From Enterobacter sp. 10-1 (GTDB lineage: Bacteria; Pseudomonadota; Gammaproteobacteria; Enterobacterales; Enterobacteriaceae): 64,000 nucleotides of DNA. Numbering within the stretch: position 1 is the stretch's first letter; each line of letters starts with the position of its first letter. The notes under the pieces are model-generated. The model was not told the origin of the DNA, did not search any database, and saw only the letters and a program-made list of their open reading frames with translations. The stretch spans positions 248,001 to 312,000 of the forward strand of contig NISF01000004.1 of NCBI GenBank assembly GCA_002270295.1, in the 5' to 3' direction. Position numbers and translations under genes: made by a program. Below are positions 23,062-32,422 of this stretch, one piece after another.

Positions 23062-23947
23062 TCTGTCGCAGCTGCCATCACCGACCATTATTGAAGAGCT
23101 CGACTTCGAGACCATTCTCGCCGAGGTTAAGGCGGTCATGGTGGCAGCATTTCCTGCTGATCAGCAGTCAGCCGTTGCCGCTGCGCTGGCGCTGGAATCC
23201 GAGCCGTTGACCATCATCGCGCAGGCGATGGCGTACCGCGAACTGCTGCTACGCCAGCGCATCAATGAAGGGGCGGCGGCCTGCATGCTGAGCCATGCGA
23301 CCGGCGATGATCTGGATAATATTGCCGCCAATCTGGACACGGAACGCTTGATTATCACCGAAGCCACCGACACCACAGACGCGGTAACGGAAAGTGATGA
23401 AGCCCTGCGCCTGCGTGCGCAGGCAGCGTTTGAGGGGATGAGCGTTGCCGGGCCATCGGCGGCATATGAGTATTTTGCCCGTAGCGCCAGCGGGAAGGTT
23501 GCCGCCGTGCGCGCGACCAGCCCGGCACCCGCAGAAGTGGTGATAGCCATCCTGTCGAGTGACGGTGACGGCACGCCATCAGCCGAGCTGATCGCGACGG
23601 TGCAGGCAGCGGTAAACGATGAAGATACGCGCCCGCTGGGCGATCGCGTGACAGTGCAGGGCGCCAAAATTATTGAATACGCAATTGATGCCACTCTGTA
23701 TCTGTATCCGGGCCCGGAATCGGAACCGATCATTAATACCGCGCTGGCCTCACTGCAAACCTTCCTGACCGGCGCTGATAAAAAAATCGGCCGTGACGTG
23801 GTGCGCTCCGCTATTTCGGCGGCCCTGCATGTTCAGGGGGTGCAGCGCGTGGTGATTAACTCCCCGTCAAGCGATCTGCAGATCGATAACACGCAGGTCG
23901 CGCGTAATACCGGGTACACCGTGGAAAACGGCGGCACCGATGAGTAA
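23048..23947 (+). CDS. J: Baseplate wedge gpJ
   Basis: A 299-aa protein (P2 gpJ 302). Features: MPTIDLSQLPSPTIIEELDFE, RQRINEGAAACMLSHATGDDLDN, SVAGPSAAYEYFARSASG and the C-terminal VQRVVINSPSSDLQID. It overlaps gpI by 8 bp. Confidence 0.94.
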   Translation: MPTIDLSQLPSPTIIEELDFETILAEVKAVMVAAFPADQQSAVAAALALESEPLTIIAQAMAYRELLLRQRINEGAAACMLSHATGDDLDNIAANLDTERLIITEATDTTDAVTESDEALRLRAQAAFEGMSVAGPSAAYEYFARSASGKVAAVRATSPAPAEVVIAILSSDGDGTPSAELIATVQAAVNDEDTRPLGDRVTVQGAKIIEYAIDATLYLYPGPESEPIINTALASLQTFLTGADKKIGRDVVRSAISAALHVQGVQRVVINSPSSDLQIDNTQVARNTGYTVENGGTDE

Positions 23948-24536
23948 TTCTCTCCTGCCGCCGTCCTCCAGAGACTGGCTTCGCCACACCGAAGCCGGCA
24001 CGGCCAGGCTGTCGGCGATCACTGTTGCACTTCGCACACTGTGGACGCCGACAGATTGCCCCGTGGATCTGCTGCCGTATCTGGCCTGGGCGTTGTCAGT
24101 TGACAGGTGGGATAAGGGGTGGCCGGCAGAGAGAAAGATTGCCGCTATTCAGCGTTCGTACTGGTTGCACCGGCGCAAAGGTACGCGCGCGGCGGTGCGG
24201 CGTGTTATTGAGGACATGGGATTTTCAGCGACGTTCGCGGAGTGGTTCGACGTCGGCGACGAGCCGGGAACATTCCGCCTTGAAGTCGATATCAATGAGG
24301 TCGGTCTGACACACAAGACGCTGGCCGAACTGAATCGCCTGATTGATGACGCAAAACCGGTCAGCAGGCATGCCGCCCGGCTCAATATCGCCGTTAAGCT
24401 GACAGGGGATATCTGGACGGGGTCAACGCTTTGCAGCGGCGACATTATCAGTATTTACCCCGCCGACTATGAGGCGGAAGAAAACATTACTTATAACGGC
24501 GTGATTTTCCACGACGGTAATTTTAATTACGGGTAA
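23940..24536 (+). CDS. I: Baseplate protein gpI
   Basis: A 198-aa protein (P2 gpI 176), which connects the fibre to the baseplate. Conserved LLPPSSRDWLRHTEAG, LPYLAWALSVDRWD and RKGTRAAVRRVIEDMG. The C-terminal tail (YPADYEAEENITYNGVIFHDGNFNYG) is longer than in P2. Confidence 0.94.
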   Translation: MSNSLLPPSSRDWLRHTEAGTARLSAITVALRTLWTPTDCPVDLLPYLAWALSVDRWDKGWPAERKIAAIQRSYWLHRRKGTRAAVRRVIEDMGFSATFAEWFDVGDEPGTFRLEVDINEVGLTHKTLAELNRLIDDAKPVSRHAARLNIAVKLTGDIWTGSTLCSGDIISIYPADYEAEENITYNGVIFHDGNFNYG

Positions 24537-24540
24537 GACT

Positions 24541-26928
24541 ATGACCAGACTGCCAGAATCCTCATTGTGGGAAGAAGAGATTGAGCTTATTTCCAGAAGC
24601 GAGCGCGTTTCCGGAGGACTGGACGGCGTGGCAAACCGCCCACTGAAAAGCCTGGCCAACCGCACGCGGTTCCTTAAGCAGCAAGCTGGAGAGTTAGATC
24701 AGCTTATCGCGGAAAAAATCAGCGCGGTAAAGACCTTTTCGGAAGGTGCTACGCTGGAGTCGCCACGCGAAGAAATACTCTATGGCGTACTTCGCCTTGT
24801 ATGGACGGGCGCATTTCCCAAGAGCGTTCCGGCGTACTCATCACCGAAAACGACCGGCGGCGTAGGGGCGGGAGCCTGGGCCTATACATCAGATGCAGTC
24901 ATTCGCCAGAACCTGGCTTCAAACGATGGCCTGAAATGGATCGGAAAGTGCAAAACCCTTGAGACACTTCGCACGATTGAGCCAACGATTTCAGGTCAGA
25001 GTATTATCCTGGAACGCGCTGTTATCGGAGGGCCATTATTAAACGTAATCATTACGCATAACCCGGCGGCGGCGGATGCGGTCGACGATGGCTACAGTCG
25101 TTTCGTTACCGCGGGTGGGGCGGTTTGGGATGCGGATATTTCATTCGGACATAATGTGTTTCTGGCTGGCTATTCTGATGCGCTAAATAATCTTGCCGAC
25201 TGCCTAAACAAAATCATTCTGAATAAGGTCAGCAAGGTCATTTCCCGTGGCTACGTTGCGGGCGGTGTGGATTCTGAGATAAGAATTCCCCCAAACCCCA
25301 ACGCTGAAGGCGTGACGAATTTTTACATGAATAAAAAATCCGTCAAAATCCCGTCGTTTTTGAGGGTTCATTCCGCGCCGGCGGCAATTTATGATTACAG
25401 CGACTTCACCACGGGTGTCGGCATTATTGGCAGTAATGAGTTTGAAGGCCTCACCAATGACATGATGTACCGGAATAACGGTGGTGGATGGGGAGCCGGA
25501 GCCGGTGCCTCTAACAGCCATAATTCGGGCGGATTTATTGGTAATGGCTGTTTAATAAAAGGCCCGAACACAACCTCAAACCCCAACGCGACCACCTATC
25601 CGGGCGTGCGCTGGGGTAACGTCACGTACCCCGGCGGCGACCAGGCCCATTTCAGGGATACCACCTTCTCTGATGCGCGCGTATCCGGGTGGGGTTCAGG
25701 GTTCCGCCCTGGCTCCGTTAATACCTATCTGATGGATGTGGTTGCCTGCCATTTTACAAATAACACCTACGGCATTGATACCTATACGGCATGGAGCGGT
25801 AGCACTCCGCAATGGGCTAACAGTGGCGAGAAAATGTCATTTCGTGGGTGCCTGATAAGTAACAACCGAAGCCATGCTGTTTATCTGGATAATCGCGGTG
25901 ATTTCTTCTACTTCGATATGTGCAGCATTGACTACAACGGCGGGGATGTATTCCATTGCAGCCCGACCAACCTCGGGGAAGTGAATTACATTAACGGCCA
26001 CATCGAGGGTAACAGCGGATTAATCCTTAACTGTCCGACGCGAACAACGAATGACGGGGAAAATAACGTCAAAATTCGCGGGGCGAAAATCTACCCCAAT
26101 AAATCCACCAACGATAAATATGGTGGCGTCAGGGATATTGTGTTCGGGACGACCATCAGGACGATTCTGGAGCTGGACAGCTGCAATATCTTCTGCCGCG
26201 CACCGTATGTTAACGGCGCATACCCGACCTGGAAAAGTTACAACCCGGCCAACCTGGCACGTCTCATTATTAAGTATCCAGGCAGCGGCCAGACATACCG
26301 ATTCCTGCCATCCTATGACGGAACATACGGTTATCGAATCAACGACAAGCTGCTGTTTTCCGGCAATGAAAATGAGAACGTCCCCACATCACGAACGGGG
26401 GATTTCTGGTGCATAAAATCAGGCGGCGCATCATGTGTGTACGGCGGCGCAGGTGACGCAGACAGTGATGGGGTCATCCCAATTAAAATCACGCTGAACT
26501 CGCCGACCGATACGGTGCAGTTGCTGTTCAGCCGGCAAATAACACCTGAACGGGGAACGCAGCATATTCACGGTTTTTGCTCGGTAAAAGCGGCAGCGTT
26601 TGCCGGGGCGCTGAACGTATCGGCTATCGCCAGAACCATTGCCAGCGTCACCAGAACGGTCAGCGCGGCTCCCGGTCCGGTGGCTGAAACCGAAAACCTT
26701 TACGGAGTAAACCAGAGTATCGCCCAGGATATTTTGCTGTCCCTGAAAAATGAGACGATTTCTATCACCGCAGATGACTACATGGGAACCCGGCCGCTGG
26801 CAGTCCAGCTAATCGGCGGGAATTACTCTTATCTCGGTTTCCTGTTCACCGGCGGTACCGGCACCTTCTACGTCAAATTGCCGGTGTGGGCGAACCTCGA
26901 TTTGCACCCGACTATCGGCTACCAGTAA
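24541..26928 (+). CDS. Tailspike, probable beta-helix polysaccharide-binding or depolymerase protein
   Basis: A 795-aa protein. The N-terminal ~115 residues (MTRLPESSLWEEEIELISRS, LKSLANRTRFLKQQ, REEILYGVLRLVWTGAFPK) are the anchor shared by Klebsiella-phage tailspikes as I recall it. Residues about 240-560 are Gly/Asn-rich with short repeating strands and many solitary Asn and Cys, typical of a right-handed parallel beta-helix. The C-terminal 150 residues form another domain. No pectate-lyase or glycosidase motif is certain. It would recognise or cleave capsule or O-antigen. It lies directly after gpI, where P2 has gene H. Confidence 0.8.
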   Translation: MTRLPESSLWEEEIELISRSERVSGGLDGVANRPLKSLANRTRFLKQQAGELDQLIAEKISAVKTFSEGATLESPREEILYGVLRLVWTGAFPKSVPAYSSPKTTGGVGAGAWAYTSDAVIRQNLASNDGLKWIGKCKTLETLRTIEPTISGQSIILERAVIGGPLLNVIITHNPAAADAVDDGYSRFVTAGGAVWDADISFGHNVFLAGYSDALNNLADCLNKIILNKVSKVISRGYVAGGVDSEIRIPPNPNAEGVTNFYMNKKSVKIPSFLRVHSAPAAIYDYSDFTTGVGIIGSNEFEGLTNDMMYRNNGGGWGAGAGASNSHNSGGFIGNGCLIKGPNTTSNPNATTYPGVRWGNVTYPGGDQAHFRDTTFSDARVSGWGSGFRPGSVNTYLMDVVACHFTNNTYGIDTYTAWSGSTPQWANSGEKMSFRGCLISNNRSHAVYLDNRGDFFYFDMCSIDYNGGDVFHCSPTNLGEVNYINGHIEGNSGLILNCPTRTTNDGENNVKIRGAKIYPNKSTNDKYGGVRDIVFGTTIRTILELDSCNIFCRAPYVNGAYPTWKSYNPANLARLIIKYPGSGQTYRFLPSYDGTYGYRINDKLLFSGNENENVPTSRTGDFWCIKSGGASCVYGGAGDADSDGVIPIKITLNSPTDTVQLLFSRQITPERGTQHIHGFCSVKAAAFAGALNVSAIARTIASVTRTVSAAPGPVAETENLYGVNQSIAQDILLSLKNETISITADDYMGTRPLAVQLIGGNYSYLGFLFTGGTGTFYVKLPVWANLDLHPTIGYQ

Positions 26929-26940
26929 GGAAAAACTCAT

Positions 26941-27159
26941 ATGACCATGTATTACATCCGCAAAGAGGAGGACGGCGTTTACGCCGTCTCCACAACCGAT
27001 ATCAGCAGTTTTATTTCGGGTGACTGGCCTGACGATGAGTATTTTGAATACGCGATGGCCGCGCTGGTTTCGTATCTGTCGTCTCAGCCAGAAGGTGAGG
27101 GGTATGTTCTGGTTGATAAATCCAGAGAAACAACAAGCGACAACCTGAATACCCGATAA
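26941..27159 (+). CDS. Small protein between the two receptor-binding genes
   Basis: A 72-aa acidic protein (MTMYYIRKEEDGVYAVSTTDIS...). AAGGAAAAACTC precedes the ATG at 26941, 12 bp after the tailspike. It is probably a fibre-linked accessory or chaperone, by position only. No family recognised. Confidence 0.6.
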   Translation: MTMYYIRKEEDGVYAVSTTDISSFISGDWPDDEYFEYAMAALVSYLSSQPEGEGYVLVDKSRETTSDNLNTR

Positions 27160-27186
27160 CGGCCAGATGGCGAGGAATCGATCACA

Positions 27187-28344
27187 ATGAGCAAAATTTT
27201 TAAATCGGTGATAACGGTCGCTGGCAGGGAAAAAATTGCGGCCGCCATCGTTAACGGGGATAAGGTTGTATTTTCTCAAATGTCTGTCGGTGATGGTGGC
27301 GGTAGCGCGACAATTCCCAACGATGAGCAGACTGCGCTGGTCAATGAATTATTTCGGACTCAGCTGAACAGCCTGAAGCTGTCAGATACCGAAAACATCA
27401 TTATTGCCGAAATGGTCATCCCACCTGAGGTGGGTGGCTTTACTATCCGAGAGGCCGCGCTGTTTGATGATGCCGGTGTGTGCATGGCGGTTGCCAACGT
27501 CCCGGAAACCTATAAACCCGCTCTGACAGAAGGTTCAGGGCGATTTACCATCCTCCGAATCTGGCTGGCGGTCAGCAGCACCGAGGCGGTAGAGCTTGTC
27601 GTTGATCCAGGAATCGTGCTGGCAACCGTAGAGGATGTGATTAACGCCGGTAATGATGCCAAAGATTATGCCGATGAGCAGTTGAGCGAGCACGCCAATT
27701 CACGGAACCATCCCGACGCCACGCTGAACGAAAAAGGATTCACCCGGCTCAGCAACGCCACTACCAGTAGCGATCAGGATAAAGCAGCAACGCCGCTCGC
27801 GGTAAGGCTGGCTGTTGAAGCTGCCATCACGGCTGCCTGGGAGCTGGATAACCCCGTCGGCACTGTGAAGTTTTATGCGCAGAATGTGAATCCCAACGAG
27901 CGCTACCCGTGGACTGAATGGGTTTATACCGGAGAAGACAGGACTATCCGCATCGGTAAAGCCAGTGGTGCGAACGTTGGTACGACCGGCGGCAGCGATA
28001 CCGTCATGCTACAGAAAGCTAATCTGCCAGCCGTGCAGATTGACGTAAGCGGCGAAACCAGCGAGTTACCAGAGGTGACGCTAACCTCTAAACCTGCCGG
28101 CAGGCATAAGCATGGCGGCGTGCCGAGCCGGGTGGATCCGTGGGAGATTGGCGGCGATATCAGCCAGCGCTTTAACCCGGCAAATTTGGGCGAAACGGAT
28201 GAGGCTGAAGACCATCAGCACGAAGTTGTGCAACCAGCCCACAAACACAATACCAGCGGCAAAACCGATAACCTCGGCGAAGGTAAATCTTTCAGTGTGG
28301 TAGAAGCCCACACCCTGCTGATGTGCTGGGCGCGAGTGGCGTGA
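27187..28344 (+). CDS. H: Tail fibre, gpH-like (DUF3751 collar-type N-terminus)
   Basis: A 385-aa fibre, shorter than P2 gpH (669). The N-terminus matches P2 H: MSKIFKSVITVAGREKIAAA, SVGDGGG and VIPPEVGGFTIREAALFDDAG. A short shaft (NAGNDAKDYADEQLSEHANS, then NHPDATLNEKGFTRLSNATT) leads to a C-terminal His-rich tip (KHGGVPSRVD, EDHQHEVV, AHKHN), which resembles metal-binding receptor tips. No gpG-like chaperone follows. Confidence 0.9.
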   Translation: MSKIFKSVITVAGREKIAAAIVNGDKVVFSQMSVGDGGGSATIPNDEQTALVNELFRTQLNSLKLSDTENIIIAEMVIPPEVGGFTIREAALFDDAGVCMAVANVPETYKPALTEGSGRFTILRIWLAVSSTEAVELVVDPGIVLATVEDVINAGNDAKDYADEQLSEHANSRNHPDATLNEKGFTRLSNATTSSDQDKAATPLAVRLAVEAAITAAWELDNPVGTVKFYAQNVNPNERYPWTEWVYTGEDRTIRIGKASGANVGTTGGSDTVMLQKANLPAVQIDVSGETSELPEVTLTSKPAGRHKHGGVPSRVDPWEIGGDISQRFNPANLGETDEAEDHQHEVVQPAHKHNTSGKTDNLGEGKSFSVVEAHTLLMCWARVA

Positions 28345-28441
28345 GTATCGAGTGCCGTCAAAATTAACAGTGCTGCAGGACAGTCAGAAGTGGCGGCGCG
28401 GTACCAACATAGTCAAATATGGCGATATCTGCCGGCAGTGA

Positions 28442-28464
28442 AAGCCCCTCGAAGGGGCTTTTTT
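28442..28464. terminator. Bidirectional terminator between convergent fibre and gpU genes
   Basis: Stem AAGCCCCT / AGGGGCTT around CGA, then TTTT rightward and A-tract support leftward. It separates the rightward fibre operon from the leftward U-FI block. Confidence 0.88.
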
Positions 28465-28469
28465 GTGGG

Positions 28470-28958
28470 TTAAAACAGGCTGCTGAGGGAGTTTGATACC
28501 GAGTTAACGGCTTTGGTCGCGCTGGTTTTGAGATCATCCAGCACATCACTGACCGACGACGTCTGTAGCTTCTCGCGGAAATCCGCATCTGCCCGACTCA
28601 AACTGATAGTGAACTCAATCTTTTTGGGGTTGCCGTAGCGGTCAAACTCCGTTTTTCCTCGCTCCAGCCGCGTCATGACGTACATCCCGTAAATCTGCCC
28701 GTCACCTTCAATCAGCGGCCAGGGGCGACCGGCAAAGCCGATTGTCTCTAGCGCAGACAGCGACCACCGTCCGCCGGTGATTTCGGGGTAAAGCACACCG
28801 TCAAGCGTGATCGTGTCATCACCGGGCCCGATGTACTGCCAGCCTGCCGACTGATTAACCCGGTCATTCTTAACGTGACGCCACTCCTGCGAGTGGCGCA
28901 GCTGCTGATACGGGACAGTGCGCAGCGTAAAAACAAACATCCCGTAAATCATCATCAT
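28470..28958 (-). CDS. U: Tail protein gpU
   Basis: A 162-aa tail-end protein (P2 gpU 159). Conserved FVFTLRTVPYQQLRHSQEW, GVLYPEITGGRWSL and MYVMTRLERGKTEFDRYG. AAGGAGG six bases before ATG 28958 sets the start. Here it is leftward, opposite to the rest of the rightward late genes. Confidence 0.94.
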   Translation of the reverse strand: MMMIYGMFVFTLRTVPYQQLRHSQEWRHVKNDRVNQSAGWQYIGPGDDTITLDGVLYPEITGGRWSLSALETIGFAGRPWPLIEGDGQIYGMYVMTRLERGKTEFDRYGNPKKIEFTISLSRADADFREKLQTSSVSDVLDDLKTSATKAVNSVSNSLSSLF

Positions 28959-28969
28959 AAAAAACCTCC

Positions 28970-31906
28970 TTACTCCCGATCGCGGAATGAACCACGGTTA
29001 GTTTTGCGGGTGCCGGCCATCGCATCGCGCACGGCATTGCGAACCATTTTTTCAAGCTCCTGATCCGAGCGTTTACCGACGTCGTTAAAGACCAGTTGGA
29101 AGAACGGCGCCGCACCCGAAGCCGCCGCGACCGGCACAGGTGATGCCCCCTGCGTCGCAGTCGGCACCGACAGAATACCGCCGGCCGCCGCCGCAGATAC
29201 GCGCGGCACAGGCTGCGGAATAACCCGTGCCTCCTGATAGGCGCCACGCAGCGCCAGTGCGCGCGGCAGGTTTTTAAAAACAATGTCGCCGGGGCCGATT
29301 TTCTTCGTATTGTTGGCTGTCGCCTTCGTGTTATCGGCGATACTGTTCAGACGTCGCAGAGTGCCGTTATCACCTGTAATGACCGGAGGTTTATCGCCGG
29401 CAGGCTTGTACACTTCCGCTTTCCCTAACGGGAGTTGATGCCCTGCCAGCGCTGCCGCAGAGGCTTCAAGCTCCCGCTGTGCCTTATCAGCCTGTTGCCT
29501 GGCTTTGCCTATCCCGTCAGGGATGAGATCCAGCTTCTTAAGTAGCCAGTCCACGCCGTTCATGAGTTGCTGAAGCGGCCACAGCAGAACGCTAAGCGCC
29601 GTCCCCATCACCCGACCGAATGTCTCCCCGGCAGAGACGCACTTATCCAGCGTCTCTTTGCTGGTCTGCATCGGCGTTAACAGGTTTTTGAACCACTCCC
29701 AGACGGCTTTAATACCGCCACCCAGAGCAGAGAAGACGGGCGCCAGCGAAGAAAAGGCGCCCCTGAGCGGCGTCAGTGCCTGCCATACGCCAGCAAAGAA
29801 CCCGGAGAAAAACGCCTTGATAGGCTCCCAATAGCGCCAGATCAGCAGCCCCGCCGCGACAAACGCCGCAGCAATCAGCCCGATTGGGCTTAACAGGAAA
29901 GGCAGCGCCCCACCCAGAACAGATACCGTGCCGGTGATCATGCCCCAGAGCGCAGGGAGGCCGGTCAGCCTGAGCATCAGCATGCCAAGACTTTTACCAA
30001 AAGATGCCAGCGCCGCACCTGGAGCCAGAAATGCACCCATTAACCCGGCCCGAATCGCGGGCATGATGGCGGAGATCCTCCCGAAACCGGATGCGATACC
30101 CGATATAACGACAGGCCAGCCGCGCATGCTTGCCATCACCGGGCCAGCGGCGGCACCCAGGGTGCGGAATGCGGCGACTGTGCCGAGAATGCCGCGACCA
30201 CCGGTTAGCACCGCAAAGCCGAGCTGTAGTTTTGCCAGCGGCCCAATCAGAATGCCGGCGGCAAGCGAGAGGGCGCCAATAGCGACAGTCAGCGCCAGCG
30301 TACCGCCCACAACGAGGAGGAGAGTTTGCGCAAGTCGGGGATTTGCCTTAACCCAGACTGTTACGCGCGAAATAGTTTCATCAAGCCATTGCACCAGGCT
30401 ACGCAGCGGGCCCTTGACGGTATCAGATATCTGGATTTGCAGACCCTCCCAGGCGCTGCTGAGGTTTGAAATGTCGCCCCCGAGGTTATCTGACATTTTT
30501 TTTGCCGTGGACGCGGACTCTCCCTGCGCTTTTTTCAGTTCAGCAATAAGCCTCTGGAGATCACCACTCCCTACGGATTTGACGAGCGTCTGTAACCCGA
30601 CCATTGCCTCTTCGCCAGCGATATCCTTGAAGAAGCTAATTTGATCGGTGTCACCGTATTTTTTCGTGGCTTTATACAGGTCGCCGAGGATTTGCTCGAC
30701 AGGCCGCAGCTTACCGCGGCTGTCCGCGACGCTTACTCCAAGCTCCTTGAGGGCTTTCGCAGCGGCCCCGGTTGGTGCCGAAAGTCGGGTAAGAGAGGCG
30801 CGCATAGCTGTCCCCGCATCGCTGCCACGCAACCCGTTATTAGCGAGAACACCAGCCATCGCCGCCGCTTCTTCCAGACTTATACCTAGAGCGGCAGCAA
30901 CTGGCCCGGTATACTTCATTGTATCGCCGAGTGCGCGCAAGTTTGTGCTGGAACGGGTAAATGTGCCGGCCAATACGTCACCAACACGCCCCATATCCGT
31001 TGCCTGCAAGCCAAACTGCTTGAGCACACTGGCGCCAATGTCGGCAGTCTCACCAAGAGAGATATCCCCGCTCAGCGCGCCGCCGGCAATAGCTGTATCC
31101 AGAACGCCGGGTAACGCGGCCTGAATGGCCTCAGGCGTAAAGCCGGCCATCGCGAGGAATGCTTGCCCCTGCGCCGCATCACTGCTTGAAAATGCCGTTT
31201 CGGCACCTAATTTTTTGGCCTGTTCTCGCAGAACTGTAAACCGGCTATCGCCTTTGTCCATGCGGGTCAGCGCCATTACCCGCGACATGTCGGTATCGAA
31301 GCCGACGGCAGGCGACAGAAATCTACCGCTTGCGTATCCAGCCACCGCCGCGCCAGCTACTGCCATCGTGCCGCCGCCGCGCAGTTTCGCGCCGGTTTCT
31401 TTTGCCTTCTCATAGCTTGCCTGTGCGCGCGTTACCGCAGCCAGGCGCTGTCGTTCACGCTCAAGCGCCTGGCTGTATTGCTCAGTTCGCCGGATGGCAG
31501 ATTGCACCGCACCGCTACCGGCGGTGAGGTTAACGCCGTGCTGGCGCACCGCCTGCCCGGCAGAGCGTAATTGGGTAGTCTGCTTGTTGTAGGTATCCGT
31601 CAGGCGTGAGAGCTTGTTGCGCAGCGTTTCAAGACGTGCCGCCTGAGCCTCGGTAAGCTGCCCGCCTTCGCGCTGCTTCTGGTTGAGACCGTCAAAGGCG
31701 CGCTGAGTGCTCCGGAGCTTCAGAGCTGTGTCGTTAGCTTGCGAGCGCAGCTTGTCGAAAGACGCCGCACCTTTCTCCAGGTCTTTAATGGAAGACTGTG
31801 TTTTTTTGAGGGAGTCAGAAAGGCCGCCAATCGCTTTGCTGGCGGCGCTGACCGGGCGGGTGAGCTTATCAATGGCGCTGAACGCAACGCGAATACTAAG
31901 ATCCAT
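28970..31906 (-). CDS. T: Tape measure protein gpT
   Basis: About 978 aa (P2 gpT 815). The start MDLSIRVAFSAIDKLTRPV at 31906 has AGGAGG at 9 nt; an alternative ATG at 31915 lies directly on the SD. The N-terminal 190 residues are coiled coil (SSIKDLEKGAASFDKL ...). A central region includes GFDTDMSRVMALT and a TP901-like core. Hydrophobic segments near residues 540-700 (LLVVGGTLALTVAIGALSLA, LIAAAFVAAGLLIWRYW) would enter the host membrane. Its start overlaps the end of the gpE+E' frame by 11 bp. Confidence 0.92.
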   Translation of the reverse strand: MDLSIRVAFSAIDKLTRPVSAASKAIGGLSDSLKKTQSSIKDLEKGAASFDKLRSQANDTALKLRSTQRAFDGLNQKQREGGQLTEAQAARLETLRNKLSRLTDTYNKQTTQLRSAGQAVRQHGVNLTAGSGAVQSAIRRTEQYSQALERERQRLAAVTRAQASYEKAKETGAKLRGGGTMAVAGAAVAGYASGRFLSPAVGFDTDMSRVMALTRMDKGDSRFTVLREQAKKLGAETAFSSSDAAQGQAFLAMAGFTPEAIQAALPGVLDTAIAGGALSGDISLGETADIGASVLKQFGLQATDMGRVGDVLAGTFTRSSTNLRALGDTMKYTGPVAAALGISLEEAAAMAGVLANNGLRGSDAGTAMRASLTRLSAPTGAAAKALKELGVSVADSRGKLRPVEQILGDLYKATKKYGDTDQISFFKDIAGEEAMVGLQTLVKSVGSGDLQRLIAELKKAQGESASTAKKMSDNLGGDISNLSSAWEGLQIQISDTVKGPLRSLVQWLDETISRVTVWVKANPRLAQTLLLVVGGTLALTVAIGALSLAAGILIGPLAKLQLGFAVLTGGRGILGTVAAFRTLGAAAGPVMASMRGWPVVISGIASGFGRISAIMPAIRAGLMGAFLAPGAALASFGKSLGMLMLRLTGLPALWGMITGTVSVLGGALPFLLSPIGLIAAAFVAAGLLIWRYWEPIKAFFSGFFAGVWQALTPLRGAFSSLAPVFSALGGGIKAVWEWFKNLLTPMQTSKETLDKCVSAGETFGRVMGTALSVLLWPLQQLMNGVDWLLKKLDLIPDGIGKARQQADKAQRELEASAAALAGHQLPLGKAEVYKPAGDKPPVITGDNGTLRRLNSIADNTKATANNTKKIGPGDIVFKNLPRALALRGAYQEARVIPQPVPRVSAAAAGGILSVPTATQGASPVPVAAASGAAPFFQLVFNDVGKRSDQELEKMVRNAVRDAMAGTRKTNRGSFRDRE

Positions 31907-32368
31907 CGTCGTCATCCTCCTGTTCATGGTTGCCGCTTCTGATGGCCGCCTTCTCGCGCCAGGCCATCAGCTCGCGCAGCTCCATGCCGTACATCTCGGA
32001 GGGCGGCCAGTGAAAAATAACTGCAATGTCGGCGATCAGATCGTCGACGTCAGAAAATACCGCCTCTCTTATTCGCTCCCCGTCTCCGCCGCGTTCGGTA
32101 CGGACGGCGCCGGCCTCGCCAAAAAAGGCGTAAGCTCTTCACATAGTGCGGTGAAGTCACCCGTTGCCAGCGTGGCAATTTCGGTACTGGTCAGCTGCGG
32201 ACTGGTGGTGCGCGTCAGCAGGGTGGAGACCGAATCGAAATCGAAGTTCAGCACATCAACCAGACGCAGGCCGCGCAGGGATCCCGCCTGTTTGATGGTG
32301 TCGGTGATAGTGATGGTGATAATTTCCTGATCGCCGCGCTTAACCGGCTTACTGAGAATAACGGACAT
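31896..32368 (-). CDS. E': Tail assembly protein gpE+E' by programmed -1 frameshift
   Basis: A second product of the E gene. A -1 slip at T TTT TTG (32126-32120) joins the first ~83 residues of gpE to an extension that continues FGEAGAVRTERGGD, then ADIAVIFHWPPSEMYGM and ELRELMAWREKAA, to TAG at 31896-31898. The FHW-P...ELM-WR text matches the P2 E' extension pattern. P2 uses the same T6G heptamer. No other candidate for the 31900-32070 gap is needed. Confidence 0.85.
32069..32368 (-). CDS. E: Tail assembly protein gpE
   Basis: A 99-aa protein, equivalent to P2 gpE (91 aa). Conserved RGDQEIITITITDTIKQAGSLRGLRLVDVL. It ends at TAA 32069-32071 when no frameshift occurs. gpE and gpE+E' act as tail-assembly chaperones for the tape measure protein. 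Confidence 0.92.
   Translation of the reverse strand: MSVILSKPVKRGDQEIITITITDTIKQAGSLRGLRLVDVLNFDFDSVSTLLTRTTSPQLTSTEIATLATGDFTALCEELTPFLARPAPSVPNAAETGSE
32120..32126 (-). other. Slippery heptamer TTTTTTG for the E/E' frameshift
   Basis: On the minus strand the zero-frame codons CCT TTT TTG give T TTT TTG, a canonical X XXY YYZ site, about 50 nt before the gpE stop. Confidence 0.85.
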
Positions 32369-32422
32369 AGCATTTTCTCCGGGCGGCCAGCAGGCCGCCT
32401 TAAAGGTGAGTAAAAAGGGTTA

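Noticed and set aside
28345-28441. A gpG/tfa fibre-assembly gene after the H-like fibre
   Set aside because: Only about 100 bp remain before the terminator; no frame or motif.
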